A stretch of 64,000 nucleotides of DNA from Aphanomyces cochlioides (GCA_019828595.1 JAHQRK010000001.1:1922001-1986000); one strand, 5' to 3'; positions 1-11,038 are shown, counted from the stretch's first letter. Numbers and translations: made by a program. Notes: generated by a model not told the origin, from the letters alone.

Positions 1-1294
1 AGAAGAGAAATCTGACTGGGTTGATGTGACTCGACTGAGGCCTGAGGCTCCTTCACGCAAGCCTCAAGCTGAGCTCAATCGTCCGACAGCTGAACAATTT
101 GCAATCAATCTTCAAGCGGTGAACATTGAGCACGATGAGAATTCACAACGACACCATACCTCCAACCATGACGAAGTGCATAGCCAGGAAGGAACGAACC
201 TTCTTGATGGTCCTGCGCCACCAAGCCACACAAACTTGACAACAGCCCAAGAGAATCATGAAGCACCCAGTAGTACTCCCAGTGCGATTTCTCCAGACAA
301 TGAGAGCGACAAAGCGATGTCAAACGAGACGCGAGCACCAACGACAGATGCAAGTAACATGCTCTCGGGTAGGCAAACCACCGCATGACGTGCATTCGAC
401 ATTCTGATGTGTTTAGATGCCAACGAAAACGTGGAAAGCGGTGTGGAGATGGAGCCCACAGTGAGGGTGCGGCGCAAGAGCAGGGCACGCTATCGACGGC
501 AATCTAGTCAAGTCGAGGACGACTCACTCAGTGACAACGAAACCAACTACTCGCCGCTCGACGCGTCTTTCGCTTCCACCGAACAAACCTTCCTCAACAG
601 GAATCAAGTGTTCCAAATGGAGGAGAATCGGAATGAATTAGCTGACCACCACAGTGACGTCTCGATCGATGCATTCGTTGCCAATGCAGTTGAAGGGCAC
701 GTTGATGATCAAAGAGGTATTGAAGAGCCAACGACTAATCCCAGCAATATTTCACAGATCGCTTCTCCTGGGCATGCGGATGATCGTCCAGGGAATGAAG
801 TTTTGACAGACAAATCTGCTGGGCCGCTAAAGAATTACTTGGAAAATGAAGTCAAGGAGCGCAGTTCACCGATTGATACATCATCTGCCGTCGATAGCGA
901 CTCACTGCCACCTCTGCCAAAGATAAACATTCGACGGACTCAAGACTTGCCGCCAATACATCAAAGTGCCCCCTTCACGAATTCACCACAGTCCTCAGAA
1001 GTGAATGAGTCGTCCGATGAAAGCATTTACCCAAGTCAGAGCGATATATCCGAGATATCAGGAGATGAGACAACGTTACCGAAGAAGGGACGTCGTCGAA
1101 AAAAGGGATCAAGTAATGACCCGCATCCACCGCCGCCTCCGATGATTGAGACGCTGAGTGGAATTGCAGTAACGTCGCTACACTTTGGTAAACAATCCAA
1201 AAAGAAGCGAACAAAGGAAGAAAAGGCTCGGCGCATCAGTATCTCTCCACCTCGGCGGCAGGCCTCCATCGGCTTTCAAGCAAATCTCGACTAA
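1..1294 (+). CDS. Disordered hypothetical protein, 5' partial
   Basis: The frame is open from the first bases of the window, so the gene begins upstream. A 48-base GT-AG intron (369-416) joins the first exon to a second that ends with TAA at 1294. The product is rich in Ser, Asp, Glu, Asn and Pro, with a basic patch and a short proline run (PHPPPPPP) near the C-terminus, and it looks intrinsically disordered. I see no folded domain and do not recognise the family. Its stop lies only 9 bases from the stop of the convergent kinesin gene, so the two 3' ends must overlap as transcripts. The coding call rests on the clean splice join between two long open frames and on the intergenic layout. Confidence 0.7.
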
Positions 1295-1303
1295 ATAGAT
1301 TGA

Positions 1304-3903
1304 TTATTTCTTCTGCATCGTCGATTTGCATTTGATCAAGAACTGCAATGCTTCAGTCCACTCAGCGCACTTAAGTTTATTCCGCTCAGCACTCTCGCCG
1401 TCGTCCACCTGATGACGTAAAATGACTGTGGTCAGATTTTCACACTCACCTCTAAATCAAGCGTCCTCTTGCCGTCGTCATAGATGAGCGAAAAAGAAAA
1501 CGAAGCACGAGCTGGGTCGCCCTTGCGCAGAAATACCTAGTGGATGTCAAAATCAATGTCATATTCACTCAACGACCTTTGTCGTTTGTCCTTGTACGAG
1601 AGACTGGAGTGACGAAGTTGGAATCTGAATTGATTGTGCAGGACTTCCCCCAACTGAACGGTAGTTGAGGTATTGCAAGTCTGGGGAGCACCAGACGAAG
1701 CGGGGGTGCGGATTGCCTTGGCGGCCGTGTTTGATGAAGATGCTACCTTGCCTCAGCAAATCCATTCGCCTCTTGATAGCATCTGATGCACTAGCTACGT
1801 TTGGCGTCGATTCAATCAAATTTTTTGCTGGAGGAAGTGGGTGAACTCGCTCAGCTTGCACTGGTGGTGTTGGTGGTGGCAACACCGGAGAGTTCACTTG
1901 ATCTGTGAGGAGAGAAATGGTACGCTTTAAAGCCTCAGCATCAACTTTTTGCTCGACGAGACGAGTTTCAAGCTCCTTTAATCGATCGTTCTGATGGGCT
2001 AGAAGCTCTTGTGCCTCAGCAGCCGTATTGGAAGCGAAAATAAGACTCTCTTTCACGGATCGAAGACAGTGCAAGGCGTAAGCCATCCCCAATCCCTCAA
2101 TATCATTCAAAACGGCGGCTTGATCAGTGCTCCCGGGTTCAGCAACCAAGAAGCGTTCTACTAAATCTTCGCAAGCAATTTTACCCGATTCTACGGAATT
2201 TGTGAGTGAATGGAGTAGAGTTGGGCACCTCACCGTCAAGCTCAGAGATATTCATGGATCTGGCCTGCAATCGCAAATGAGAATTCATTTCGATCTGTTG
2301 CGTTAATGTAGCTTTTGTTTCTTGGAGTTGTCTTGCAAGACGCTCATTATCTTTTTGAAGGCGATCTGCCAAAGCTTGAACGTCCACAACTTCGTTCACT
2401 TTGACATCCACAACCACCTTAAAATAATGGAGGATGAATAGATGATCCACGACAAATTCTCACCTCACTACATCGCTGCATAAATCGGCAAGTTGAAATG
2501 GATTCATCAATAAACTCGGCTTCAGGGTTGAGCGTGCCGATGAACACTGATTTGCAGTTGCCACCGAGACTGCCCCGTAGCACGGACGTGAGGACAGAAT
2601 TGCGATAAGGAACATGCCGAGGCTTCAGGGGCTTTTTCCCCAGCATCGAAGTAGATTTGGTTGCCTGCAGTGCCAATATGACCTGGCTCCAATTTAGATT
2701 CATGGTTAATAAGCGTTTTTGCTTCACCTGTTCTAAATGGTGCAACGAGAGATTGATACATCGCCCTTCGGTGCGCATTCGCTCTGTGCCTTCACGCTTG
2801 TATACTCGCTCTGATCCAGCCAAGTCGACAACGTGTAATTTTGAATGCGTGACAACCTGTGCATTCTTAATTTTTGTGCTCTGGGGCTATTTTCACCTCG
2901 GAGCCGTGGCGTCGTCCTTCCAAGAGTAGAGTGAATATAGCGTGGGAGCGAGACGATGCCTAAACGACGATTTGCTCATACAGTAACCAACATGGCAAGG
3001 AAGTACCATGTTCATTGGCGTGTCGCTTGTCACGCGTGTAGCATTTCCAAGGAATAACAAATTCAGAGCTTCCTCTTCAGAGTTTGCTTCATACATACTG
3101 AAATAGTAGTATAGATTGGATGTTTGAGCTTTTCATACGTACCCCAAGTTTCGAAAGTGTGCATCGTCAGCGAGGTCATCTGAGAGCTGCAATGGCAGCT
3201 TTGTCCACTCGTCGATAGATTTCTTCAAGTGTGTTTGGTCCAAGAGGTCATAAATGCTCTCGTTGTAAATTTCCAAGTACGAAATAAAACACTTGTACGA
3301 CATCTAATTTGTGGTCAACAGTAGCCGATTTCTCGATGGCATACCGTCGGTGCCCGCTCGTCAAATGCTTCAAAGAGAGTTGAAATTGCACGTGGAATGA
3401 TGCCTCGATCGTTGTAGCTCTCACCTGATATATTTACTTGAGATGACAGAGTACCATTGGGCTTACCTCCAGTTATTGTGTACGTTTTTCCACTGCCTGT
3501 TTGGCCATACGCGACGATAGTACCATTGAAGCCATTTATTGCACCTTGCACAATATCCTTCACAAGTGACGTGTGATGATAAATATACTGAGCAAGAAGT
3601 CTTACAAGGCAAACATCGTGAAAGATTGTGTCTTGCGACGTTGGATGTTCAAACACTTTGGAGAATTGAAACTCGAGCTCGTCACGTTGCTTTAGGTTGC
3701 TACGTGATTCAGGCGGTGCAGGAAATGGGAACGTGATTGTTTGGCCTCTTCCACCACCATCTACGAAAAAGTCATTTATAGCAATGATTACACGTTGTAC
3801 TGGCCGGTGGTGTTGTGTAGCATTTTGCTGATCCACGGCGCGGAGGACGAATTCGAGCATAAGTACCAATCTGCCACGTCGTCGGCGCTACGGAGTCGAC
3901 CAT
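1304..3903 (-). CDS. Kinesin-9 family (KIF6/KIF9-like) motor with C-terminal PH domain
   Basis: Microtubule motor; kinesin-9 proteins act in motile flagella, on the axoneme central pair or in intraflagellar motility. I join 13 exons with introns of 39-49 bases to give roughly 690 residues from an ATG at 3903. The motor shows WQIGTYARIRPP (strand 1), the P-loop GQTGSGKT preceded by GFNGTIVAY, TITGG-ESYNDRGIIPRA, switch I ASSRSHAIF, switch II DLAGSER and VPYRNSVLTSVLRGSLGGNC, a pattern typical of KIF6/KIF9. A coiled-coil stretch follows (DVQALADRLQKDNERLARQL). The last three exons encode a PH-like fold starting at LRQGSIFIKHGRQGNPHPRF and closing with the helix AEWTEALQFLI. The stop is 9 bases from the convergent gene; the start is 51 bases from the divergent EF-hand gene at 3955, so the two probably share a promoter. 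Confidence 0.9.
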
Positions 3904-3954
3904 GTTGTTTCAGACGACGTGGCTTATGGCAGTTATAGCGAGTCAGTTTCAAAT

Positions 3955-4591
3955 ATGTTCAGGCGAAAGAAAGATGCTTCAATCGACAACACTCAATTGG
4001 GAGATCCAAATGAATTGAGCAAGACATTTCCTCTCTGTAAGTGAAAACACACCTCTCGTTCCATACCTGACCGATGATTCATGTTTCAGTCACGGTCAAG
4101 GACATCAAAGCCATGCAAAAGCAATTCATCGCTTGGCTGGAACAAGATGGAAAAGACACTCTCGAGGTGAGTATCACCACCATCCTATCAAATCAACCCG
4201 AGGTGGCATCGAATGCACTCTTTGCGTTGGCAGCACGACGTGAAATGGGACATACTGTAAGCTTTCTCGAATACCTGCAACTCCTCACTTGGTTTCATCG
4301 AAAAACTTCCGTTGCTGAGAAAAGGCCAGGTGCGTTGTTCGATTCCGCGTCGATAATGGATCCTTTGCAGTGATATTTCGTCTGTACGACACTGATCGAG
4401 ATGGCTTCGTCTCGCCGGCAGATGCGACGCATGTAATTACCTCTTGTTTCGCAGAGAACGTGGATACAAACGAGATTGAACAATCCATCCGTCATGCAAT
4501 GAAAGCTTCGCAGCATGGTTTAACGAAGGACGAGTTTGACAAAGTACCGCATGCCCTTTTAGCTATCATTCCTGACGCCTTGTGTAGTTGA
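3955..4591 (+). CDS. EF-hand protein, calcineurin-B/CIB-like
   Basis: A small calcium-binding protein assembled from an ATG at 3955 (MFRRKKDASID) through GT-AG introns near 4038-4088 and 4331-4370; a possible 36-base intron (gtgagt...cccgag) after the codons for DTLE leaves the frame unchanged and may or may not be used. The best loop is DTDRDGFVSPAD, following VIFRLY, a canonical EF-hand with Asp at positions 1, 3 and 5; the segment ending HGLTKDEF looks like a degenerate partner hand. The layout, with a degenerate N-terminal half and a conserved third EF-hand, resembles calcineurin B, CHP or CIB proteins, which act as regulatory subunits. The partner cannot be identified from sequence. It is divergent from the kinesin-9 gene. 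Confidence 0.75.
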
Positions 4592-4707
4592 TGACCGATT
4601 CTGAAGTGTTTGGAGCCATGTCGATTTGATGACATTTGGCGCCTTTTTTCATTTTTGGATTTTCTCTCATTGGCAGAAATTACGGAAGCGGACTTTCTGG
4701 ATGCAAC

Positions 4708-6012
4708 ATGCACATCTTGACGTGGAACATCAATGGACTCCGAGCTGTGCTGGCCAAAGCCGGGCAAACTCTGGACGAATTCCTTACCGAGTGTGATGCG
4801 GACATTATCTGCTTCCAAGAAACCAAGCTCACGCGACCTGAAATGACTGAAGCCTTGGCGTGCCCAAAAGAGTTTGATGCCTTTTACTCGTTTTCACGTG
4901 CAAAGAAGGGATATTCAGGCGTGGCGACCTTCGTTCGTACGTCTACTCGACACACACTTGCCGCAGAGACTAACCTGTGCCCGTTTCAAGAAGGCCGCCT
5001 TGTCGTCACGGTCCATGGCGAGTTTGTTGTGATAAATGTTTATTGTCCTGCTACGGCGGGCGATGTTGAGCGAAAGATGAAATTCCACACCTTCTTCACA
5101 TCGGAAATTACACGGCAGCGTCAATCACACCCAAACAAGCCATTTATCATTGTCGGTGACCTGAATGTGATTCATATGCCCATCGATGACTGTGCCGATT
5201 ACATCGAATGCGATGCAACCGAATGGCTCGATGCACTACTCAAAGACACTCCACTCGTGGATGCATTTCGTCACTTTCACCCGGCTCAAGAAAAAGCCTT
5301 CACGTGCTGGCGAGCGCTGACTGGCGCAAGAGAAACCAATTATGGCGTTCGCATCGACTACATTTTAGTCGATGAACCATTTCTTCGAAATGTTGGCGAT
5401 GACTGTTGGCTCTGGACTTCTAAAGTTGGATCGGATCACTGCCCAGTCATACTCCGACTGAAAGATCTAGAAGCCTCTGGTGAGCCAACAAGTGTACCCA
5501 CATGTGCAAAGTTCTTCCCTGAATTTGCTGGTATACAGCAAAAACTTCACTCATTCCTCCAACCCCAAAAATCACCCCCAGCTGTGAAAACCCAGTCTCT
5601 GTCTTCCTCCACTGTGGTTTGGAAACAAAAATCAGTCGCTTCCTTCTTTCGTCAGCCCTCTCGACCCCGGGATCATCCTCATGAGTCGAGATCTCAAGCG
5701 TCGACATCCCAAGAGTCAACATCCCAAGAAAGCCTCGCAGTCTCCGTCGAGTCGATCTATCAGTTGACTGATCACCAGAACGTTGCTGCGTCGTGGAAGG
5801 CTCTTTTACCTGGAAAGGCACCCCCTGCACCCCTGTGCTCAGGTCACCAGCTTCCATGTGTTCTTCGCACTGTCCTCAAGCGCAATGACAACTATGGACG
5901 CAAGTTTTATTTATGCAGCAAGCCAGAAGGCGCCCCAGGAGACCCAAATGCATCCTGCAACCACTTCGAATGGACTAACAAGCGGAAAAGAAGTTCAACA
6001 TTATTACAATAG
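4708..6012 (+). CDS. APEX2: AP endonuclease 2 (ExoIII/APE family) with PIP boxes and GRF zinc finger
   Basis: Single-exon, 434 residues, from the ATG at 4708 (MHILTWNINGLRAV); the frame is open further upstream but holds no other ATG close by. Catalytic landmarks of the EEP nuclease fold are intact: NINGLR, CFQETKL (metal Glu), GYSGVATF, VGDLNVIHMPIDD, RIDYILVD and GSDHCPVIL. Two PCNA-binding-like motifs follow the nuclease domain (QQKLHSFL and the canonical QKSVASFF), and a GRF zinc finger (GHQLPCVLRTVLKRNDNYGR, then C and H ligands) ends the protein. This order is diagnostic for APE2, which processes 3' ends and abasic sites and supports ATR signalling in animals. Its stop codon (6010-6012) directly abuts that of the convergent kinase. 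Confidence 0.95.
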   Translation: MHILTWNINGLRAVLAKAGQTLDEFLTECDADIICFQETKLTRPEMTEALACPKEFDAFYSFSRAKKGYSGVATFVRTSTRHTLAAETNLCPFQEGRLVVTVHGEFVVINVYCPATAGDVERKMKFHTFFTSEITRQRQSHPNKPFIIVGDLNVIHMPIDDCADYIECDATEWLDALLKDTPLVDAFRHFHPAQEKAFTCWRALTGARETNYGVRIDYILVDEPFLRNVGDDCWLWTSKVGSDHCPVILRLKDLEASGEPTSVPTCAKFFPEFAGIQQKLHSFLQPQKSPPAVKTQSLSSSTVVWKQKSVASFFRQPSRPRDHPHESRSQASTSQESTSQESLAVSVESIYQLTDHQNVAASWKALLPGKAPPAPLCSGHQLPCVLRTVLKRNDNYGRKFYLCSKPEGAPGDPNASCNHFEWTNKRKRSSTLLQ

Positions 6013-8058
6013 TTACTGGCCAAAAACTGCACTGTCAAACCATGGGTGCGTGAGGGCTTGCTCCGCTGTGAATCGCTTGGCAGGGTCACGTTCAAGCAGA
6101 TGGGAAACCAAGTCTTTGGCTTCGGCACTGAATTTCTTCCATATCCTTGGGGTGAATTCTGCTGGCTCATCCACGCAAACGCTGGGAGGGTAAAAGGGTT
6201 GATATCCCGTCAGCATTTCGTACAAAATAATACCGACGCTCCACAAGTCAACAGGTTTGCCGTACGGCTGCGACTGGAAAAGTTCAGGAGCCATGTAGCC
6301 AACCGATCCCGTGAGACCGTTGAATGGAACTTTGTGGACATCACCCGTTTGTTTGTAAAAGCGCACGTCGGGTACTTTGACGCTCAAACCAAAATCACAG
6401 AGCTCAACTTGGAGATCCCACGCCTTGACGTCGTTGTTTTCTGACGATGGCTCTTTCGAGTCCGTCAAAAGCACATTCTCGGGCTTGACATCGCAGTGCA
6501 CGACGCCTGATTCGTGCATGAAGAAGATGCCACGGACGATTTGATGCGCAAGCTTTGCTGCAAGTGCTTCAGGGAATCGGCGCTCTCTGAGCAGCAATTG
6601 CTTGAGCGTACCATGGCGAGCCTTCTCCATGACAAGGTACAAGAACGATTCGGTTTCATACACTTCCAAGAGGCGCACTATGTTGCGGTGTTGCAACCGA
6701 AGGTGGATTTCAACTTCCGTCTTGACTGCGGCTTTGGCTTGATCCGTGAGAAGATAGCGTTTGTGTATTTGCTTAATGGCGACTTCCGTGTTGTTGGAGC
6801 GACGAATTGCTGGTTTAACAACTGCGTACGCTCCGTCACCAAGTTGGTCTTCACCACAGAGTTCATAATGTTCCGTGACGGCAAGTTCATGGATGAAGAA
6901 GGGGTTGATAAAGTAAGACTCCGCTGGCTGAGGTTTGTGGCCTTTTGGGGATTTTTCAGCGATAAGTACATCTTGGGGGAGTCGAGGAATGCAGCGGTTT
7001 ATGCTTGCAATCCGCAACTTGTTCGCCTCTTCGTCATCTAAGAGCCGTCGTGCTACAAATGGATTCGATGGCAACTTGGGTGCACCTTGCTCATACTCGT
7101 CGTCGCTGGGTGCTTCATCCGAGCTAGGGCAGCTTTGTTGGCGACGGTGTACAGGAGCAAGGATGGAGGAATGTGGTTTGACGTCGCGCGATGATCGGTA
7201 GCCGCACTTGCGGTAGATCCCCTTGCCCGTTGAGACGTAGCTTTCGACAATGTCGGTGACAGGAACTGGCTTCACGATCGGTTCGAGCAGCTCCATGAGA
7301 ACTTGATTCTTCGACGCATCTGAAGATCGGTCTGGAGCGCTACTCATACTGTCATCGGAATAGTCGGAGTCGTCATCGTCATTGTTGCTAAAAACACTGC
7401 TGTCGCAAGAGAGACGGCCCGAGAGTGTAACAGCGCGACCTCGTTCGACGGGAACCAAGTGAGTGCCGTGGAATTCTTCAACGTGTACTCGCTTCTTGGG
7501 AGATTCTGTCGAGTTGAGTTCATGTGCATGGATTCGTTTGAAGGGTGTGTACGCATCGGAATCGCTGTAACAACGCGCCCGGGAGTTGTGTCGATGTGTT
7601 GGAGTCGAGTTGGGGTCGGGGTGTGTTGGCCGCTGGCGGCGGAAGCTGCGAGACAAGTTGAGGGGCATGGATGACGGGAAAATAGCTTCGCTGGTTTCTT
7701 CATCGAGATCCATTGCGATGAACTCTTTTGTTGCCAAATTGTCTTGGTTGGTCTCGCCATCATGGAGCGATACCTCCACGACGCCATCATTGTATGTTTC
7801 AATGACCGGTTCGCTCTGGCGCACATGCTTGAGACCATGGAGAGGATCGTAATAACCAGGTAGCGCATGGAATGTACCGGTTAGAGGGTTGTTGCGAAAC
7901 TTCTTGCGCTCTTCAAGCTCGGCCACGCCAACGATATCATGTGCGAAGTATGCCGCGCCTCGGTTTCCAGCGCTTGGCGCATGATGGAACGTGCCAACAA
8001 AGGGGTTGTAGCTAGGCAGTTTTGCAAATACTTTGACGGCATCCATCTCGCCCATCAT
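6013..8058 (-). CDS. Ser/Thr protein kinase, CaMK-like, with long N-terminal extension
   Basis: 681 residues from the ATG at 8058 (MMGEMDAVK). The kinase domain fills the last 270 residues: glycine loop GDGAYAVV, VAIKQI lysine, the catalytic loop VVHCDVKPENVLL (Cys replaces the usual Arg of HRD), DFG in CDFGLSV, and GYMAPELF. The missing Arg suggests activation without activation-loop phosphorylation. The N-terminal 400 residues are mostly low complexity but begin with two copies of a short motif, NPFVGTFHHAP and NPLTGTFHALP, about 40 residues apart; I do not recognise it. A spliced 5' exon is possible because an acceptor-like sequence (tattccttgtatag on the minus strand) lies at about 8110-8130. 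No calmodulin-binding or EF-hand module is visible. Confidence 0.88.
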   Translation of the reverse strand: MMGEMDAVKVFAKLPSYNPFVGTFHHAPSAGNRGAAYFAHDIVGVAELEERKKFRNNPLTGTFHALPGYYDPLHGLKHVRQSEPVIETYNDGVVEVSLHDGETNQDNLATKEFIAMDLDEETSEAIFPSSMPLNLSRSFRRQRPTHPDPNSTPTHRHNSRARCYSDSDAYTPFKRIHAHELNSTESPKKRVHVEEFHGTHLVPVERGRAVTLSGRLSCDSSVFSNNDDDDSDYSDDSMSSAPDRSSDASKNQVLMELLEPIVKPVPVTDIVESYVSTGKGIYRKCGYRSSRDVKPHSSILAPVHRRQQSCPSSDEAPSDDEYEQGAPKLPSNPFVARRLLDDEEANKLRIASINRCIPRLPQDVLIAEKSPKGHKPQPAESYFINPFFIHELAVTEHYELCGEDQLGDGAYAVVKPAIRRSNNTEVAIKQIHKRYLLTDQAKAAVKTEVEIHLRLQHRNIVRLLEVYETESFLYLVMEKARHGTLKQLLLRERRFPEALAAKLAHQIVRGIFFMHESGVVHCDVKPENVLLTDSKEPSSENNDVKAWDLQVELCDFGLSVKVPDVRFYKQTGDVHKVPFNGLTGSVGYMAPELFQSQPYGKPVDLWSVGIILYEMLTGYQPFYPPSVCVDEPAEFTPRIWKKFSAEAKDLVSHLLERDPAKRFTAEQALTHPWFDSAVFGQ

Positions 8059-8229
8059 GTTTGTCTTCAGGCCGCGCGGGAGTGACGAAGTCGATCCGTC
8101 GTCGTCGCTTCTATACAAGGAATAGGACAATGCAGAAAGAAAAAAAACGGCTGGCAAAATAAAAATATATTTTCAATATGGGATTCAGTGCACCAACTGT
8201 TACTTCCGCCTTCCGTAACGTTGGTACTT

Positions 8230-8892
8230 ATGCAGTCCAGCAGCCAGCAAGGACCTGCTGCTCTCAGGAAGCTCCTCGCTTGCATCACAGAGGAACGAAT
8301 GGACGACGCAATCTCGACATCTTGGGCGAGTAAGAAGCCGTCGCTGGAGCCTCGAACTGGGCACATGGCAAAGACACGCGGGTACCAAACCAGCACGACA
8401 AATGTGCTTGTTTTTTGGCAACCTAACGGTTTCGTGACTTATGATATGTCGCGTGCGCAATGGCGTTCGAGAGCGTTGGGTAAAGATTTGCGCGAGCGCA
8501 CTCGATTGTTACTGCGCGGTGGAAGAAATGCTAGTTTAGAATCTGTTTGCGCATCACGAAGAGGGCGGTGGTGGTGTCTTTACTGGGAGATTTTCGACGT
8601 CGTGCTCGAATCTGCGCGAGTCAACGTCGTCGTCTTGCTCGACACGTGTGACGCGGCACCTGACCGATGTAATGGCGTACCGTTTTTATCGCGAGTGCAT
8701 TCTTGCTACAGTAGACGGTGTCGACGCTCTAATCTCCTCTCGCCAAAGCCGCACGAACAAAACATTACGGAGACGAAGAGGGCGAATTTCTCCGTGCTGA
8801 CTCGGATTTACGAGTCAGTTCGTGGATGTGTGAATATTTCAAAGACAGAGATCGCACGGAGAGGCTGTAGAGAGAGAGGACGACAAAGATAG
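8230..8892 (+). CDS. Doubtful open reading frame, 220 codons
   Basis: An ATG-initiated frame in the gap upstream of the kinase. The composition is odd (many Arg, Cys, Trp and Ser), there is no recognisable domain, and no splice-linked neighbour extends it. The length is somewhat more than expected by chance, which is the only support. It could equally be 5' leader or promoter sequence of the minus-strand kinase. I list it so that the gap is not left blank. Confidence 0.2.
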   Translation: MQSSSQQGPAALRKLLACITEERMDDAISTSWASKKPSLEPRTGHMAKTRGYQTSTTNVLVFWQPNGFVTYDMSRAQWRSRALGKDLRERTRLLLRGGRNASLESVCASRRGRWWCLYWEIFDVVLESARVNVVVLLDTCDAAPDRCNGVPFLSRVHSCYSRRCRRSNLLSPKPHEQNITETKRANFSVLTRIYESVRGCVNISKTEIARRGCRERGRQR

Positions 8893-9055
8893 CTGGCGAG
8901 CTGCTTGTTCTGGTTTTTGTGGTACGTGGAGTGATTTATCAAGTTCAACCTGCAGTACACTTCGTCCTCTTCCATTTGGCAAGTTACTCGACCAATCATG
9001 GGAGTGACTGGCAGTGCGTAAGGAATCCACTGTCGGAGCAACTTCAATCACAACT

Positions 9056-9322
9056 TCACCTAGTGAGTCTCACGACGTGGTCCACAATCTCGAGAGTCCA
9101 TGACTTCGATTTCGAAAGATTTCGACAAGATGTGATGAAACAAATCCGTCCACGTTCCACGTTGATCAATGAATCCACGGAGCATCCCTCTTTGACGACC
9201 TGGACGACATCTTTGACTTGGCCCCGCAGCCATAAGAAAATCATGGCGGCTCCAACGACACCAATCCATAGTGTGACAACAGACACATTGAATGCATCCA
9301 TGCTTTCCCATAACTTCATGGC
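9056..9322 (-). CDS. Small single-pass membrane protein, hypothetical
   Basis: Eighty-eight residues from an ATG at 9322 (MKLWESMDAFNVSVV). Residues about 12-32 form a convincing hydrophobic helix (VVTLWIGVVGAAMIFLWL), followed by a mixed, mildly basic tail (CFITSCRNLSKSKSW). No family is recognised. A second minus-strand open stretch just downstream (8839-9051) could be a further exon, but I found no convincing splice pair to join it. Confidence 0.35.
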   Translation of the reverse strand, partial: AMKLWESMDAFNVSVVTLWIGVVGAAMIFLWLRGQVKDVVQVVKEGCSVDSLINVERGRICFITSCRNLSKSKSWTLEIVDHVVRLTR

Positions 9323-10008
9323 CAGTTGAATGTTGAAACCCTTGCAGAGGTCACATCCACGGACACACAACCATGGAAATCTGTTCTAGAACGACCGCGG
9401 ACAGGAGATTCGCCGCCCAATGTCCCTGTACACTGTAACATAGGCACCATATCTCGCTGCGCTTTTATATAGACAGACAAACGTAGGAAACGTCGCGCAT
9501 TGCGCTAACGCCACCGCTTTCAGCTGTTGTCATGAATTCAAGAATGTATAGCGACCAGGCCCAAAGTCCACTCAACATTCAGCGAAGAATCCACTCGATC
9601 GATCACATATTTCACACATTTGAGCTGTCTCACCAAAATGTTTATGTTCTGCAGCATGCGGTTTGTGCATTTTAAATTAAATTCGTGAGCTCAGATAGTT
9701 TTATCAAATAAGATTTGAATTTCTGTATTTTATTAGAAAATTGAAATATCTCACCAATCTTTGGACTATTCTGAGCGAAAAAAAAATTATAGGATAAAAT
9801 GACCGTGATCGAATGTTGTAAAAGCGAAACTGAATTGTGCCACGTCATAAACTTGATTTTACTATAGTCTGGTCGAGAACGTGGGAAATCCGCACTTAAG
9901 TCGAGGCGAAACCGAATTTGATGGAGGAGCACGGATACAGATCGGCGATGGTGTCGATGGAACCGGAGTTGGATATTGCTCACTCCACAGACACGTACGC
10001 AATGAATC
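9323..10008 (+). other. Gene-free AT-rich gap
   Basis: About 690 bases with no supported coding sequence. The stretch 9660-9860 is strongly AT-rich. It serves as the 5' region of the first Frag1-type gene, and I see no repeat, RNA gene or transposon end in it. Confidence 0.5.
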
Positions 10009-10957
10009 ATGAGCGAGTATCTTTATCTTGTCAATAGAGCTGGCTGGCGGCAGCACGTGAAGCGAAGAACCGATGCGATCCATCATTTTGCCGTGGATGA
10101 CTTTGGAAGCAACGACGTGACGCTCTTGACCAAGTCGAAGAAAGATGGACGTGCGTTTTCGGTGGCATACACAGCAATGCTGGTTCCCACTGCAGGACTC
10201 ACGGCGATCTTATTGACCGTGGCTTGCGGGTGCTACATGCGCTTCTCGTGTCCCGAGCACTACCCAACCGTTTTATAGGCAGCGAGTTTTTCCCAGAGTA
10301 CTGTGTCTTCACGATCGGCATGCTCTGGACTGCATACTTCATTCACGTCACAGCGCGGCAGTTTTCAATTTACCTCGCTCGACGTATTGCTGGCCCTTTG
10401 CCGAAAATCTACGCTGCAACAAGTCTCGTGGCGACGTCCTCGCTGTGCGTCTTAGCTCTGTTTGACCACAAGCGGTACCATGACCTCCACGTTGTTGCAA
10501 CAGTCGTCTTCTTCGTTGCAGCGTGGGTGCTCATCTCCATTGGCCACGTTGGTCGTTTTCGAGCTCTGTCGAAACCCATGCTGTGAGCTTGTCGCCAAGC
10601 AATGAATATATTCATCTCGCTGCTTGTAGGCGGGCATATCGTCAAGGAACGGCATGCATCATTGCTGGAATTGTTTTCTCTGCTGGATGTACGTAGCATG
10701 GCGACACCTCTTGTCAACTTGTTGTAGTTGGCTACACATTTCTCGCGGTCAATGGGTACATCTCGAACCCCCTTGGTTTCTCCAAAGTGTTGGAAGCTGC
10801 GTGCGAGCTTCTGGCCATTGTCTGCCAGCTTTTCTACATGAGCTCTCTCTTTCCTAATCTCCAGAGCGAGCCGCAAGTAGACGACATGCGCGCGACTGAC
10901 TTGCTCAAAGTCGGTGCTGGCATCGTTGCTGTCGTCGTAGGAATGGCGTGGTGGTGA
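10009..10957 (+). pseudogene. Frag1/DRAM/Sfk1-family membrane protein, copy A, one-base frame break
   Basis: Multi-pass membrane protein of the Frag1/DRAM/Sfk1 group (relatives act in autophagy, phosphoinositide or GPI-anchor biology). Three exons splice cleanly (introns near 10584-10630 and 10690-10732). The family signature is present: CPEHYP, then EFFPEYCVFTIGM, then a C-terminal VCQLFYMSSLFP segment. The frame breaks at the T-run 10271-10274, followed by TAG at 10276-10278; one extra base in that run would restore both the frame and the exact spacing seen in copies B and D. A 29-base intron (10254-10282 region) would also bridge the break but would delete the conserved PEHYP segment. So this is either a very recent pseudogene or a homopolymer error in the assembly. 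Confidence 0.75.
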
Positions 10958-11038
10958 CTAATAAATTGCACCGAAATTTATTCGAATCAGTTCAACTTTG
11001 ACCTCATTGCCTCACGAAGATCGCAGTTGAGTTTCATC

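Noticed and set aside
10254..10282. A 29-base GT-AG intron to rescue Frag1 copy A
   Set aside because: Too short for this genome (about 38-50 bases is usual) and it would delete the PEHYP segment conserved in copies B and D. A one-base indel in the T-run explains it better.
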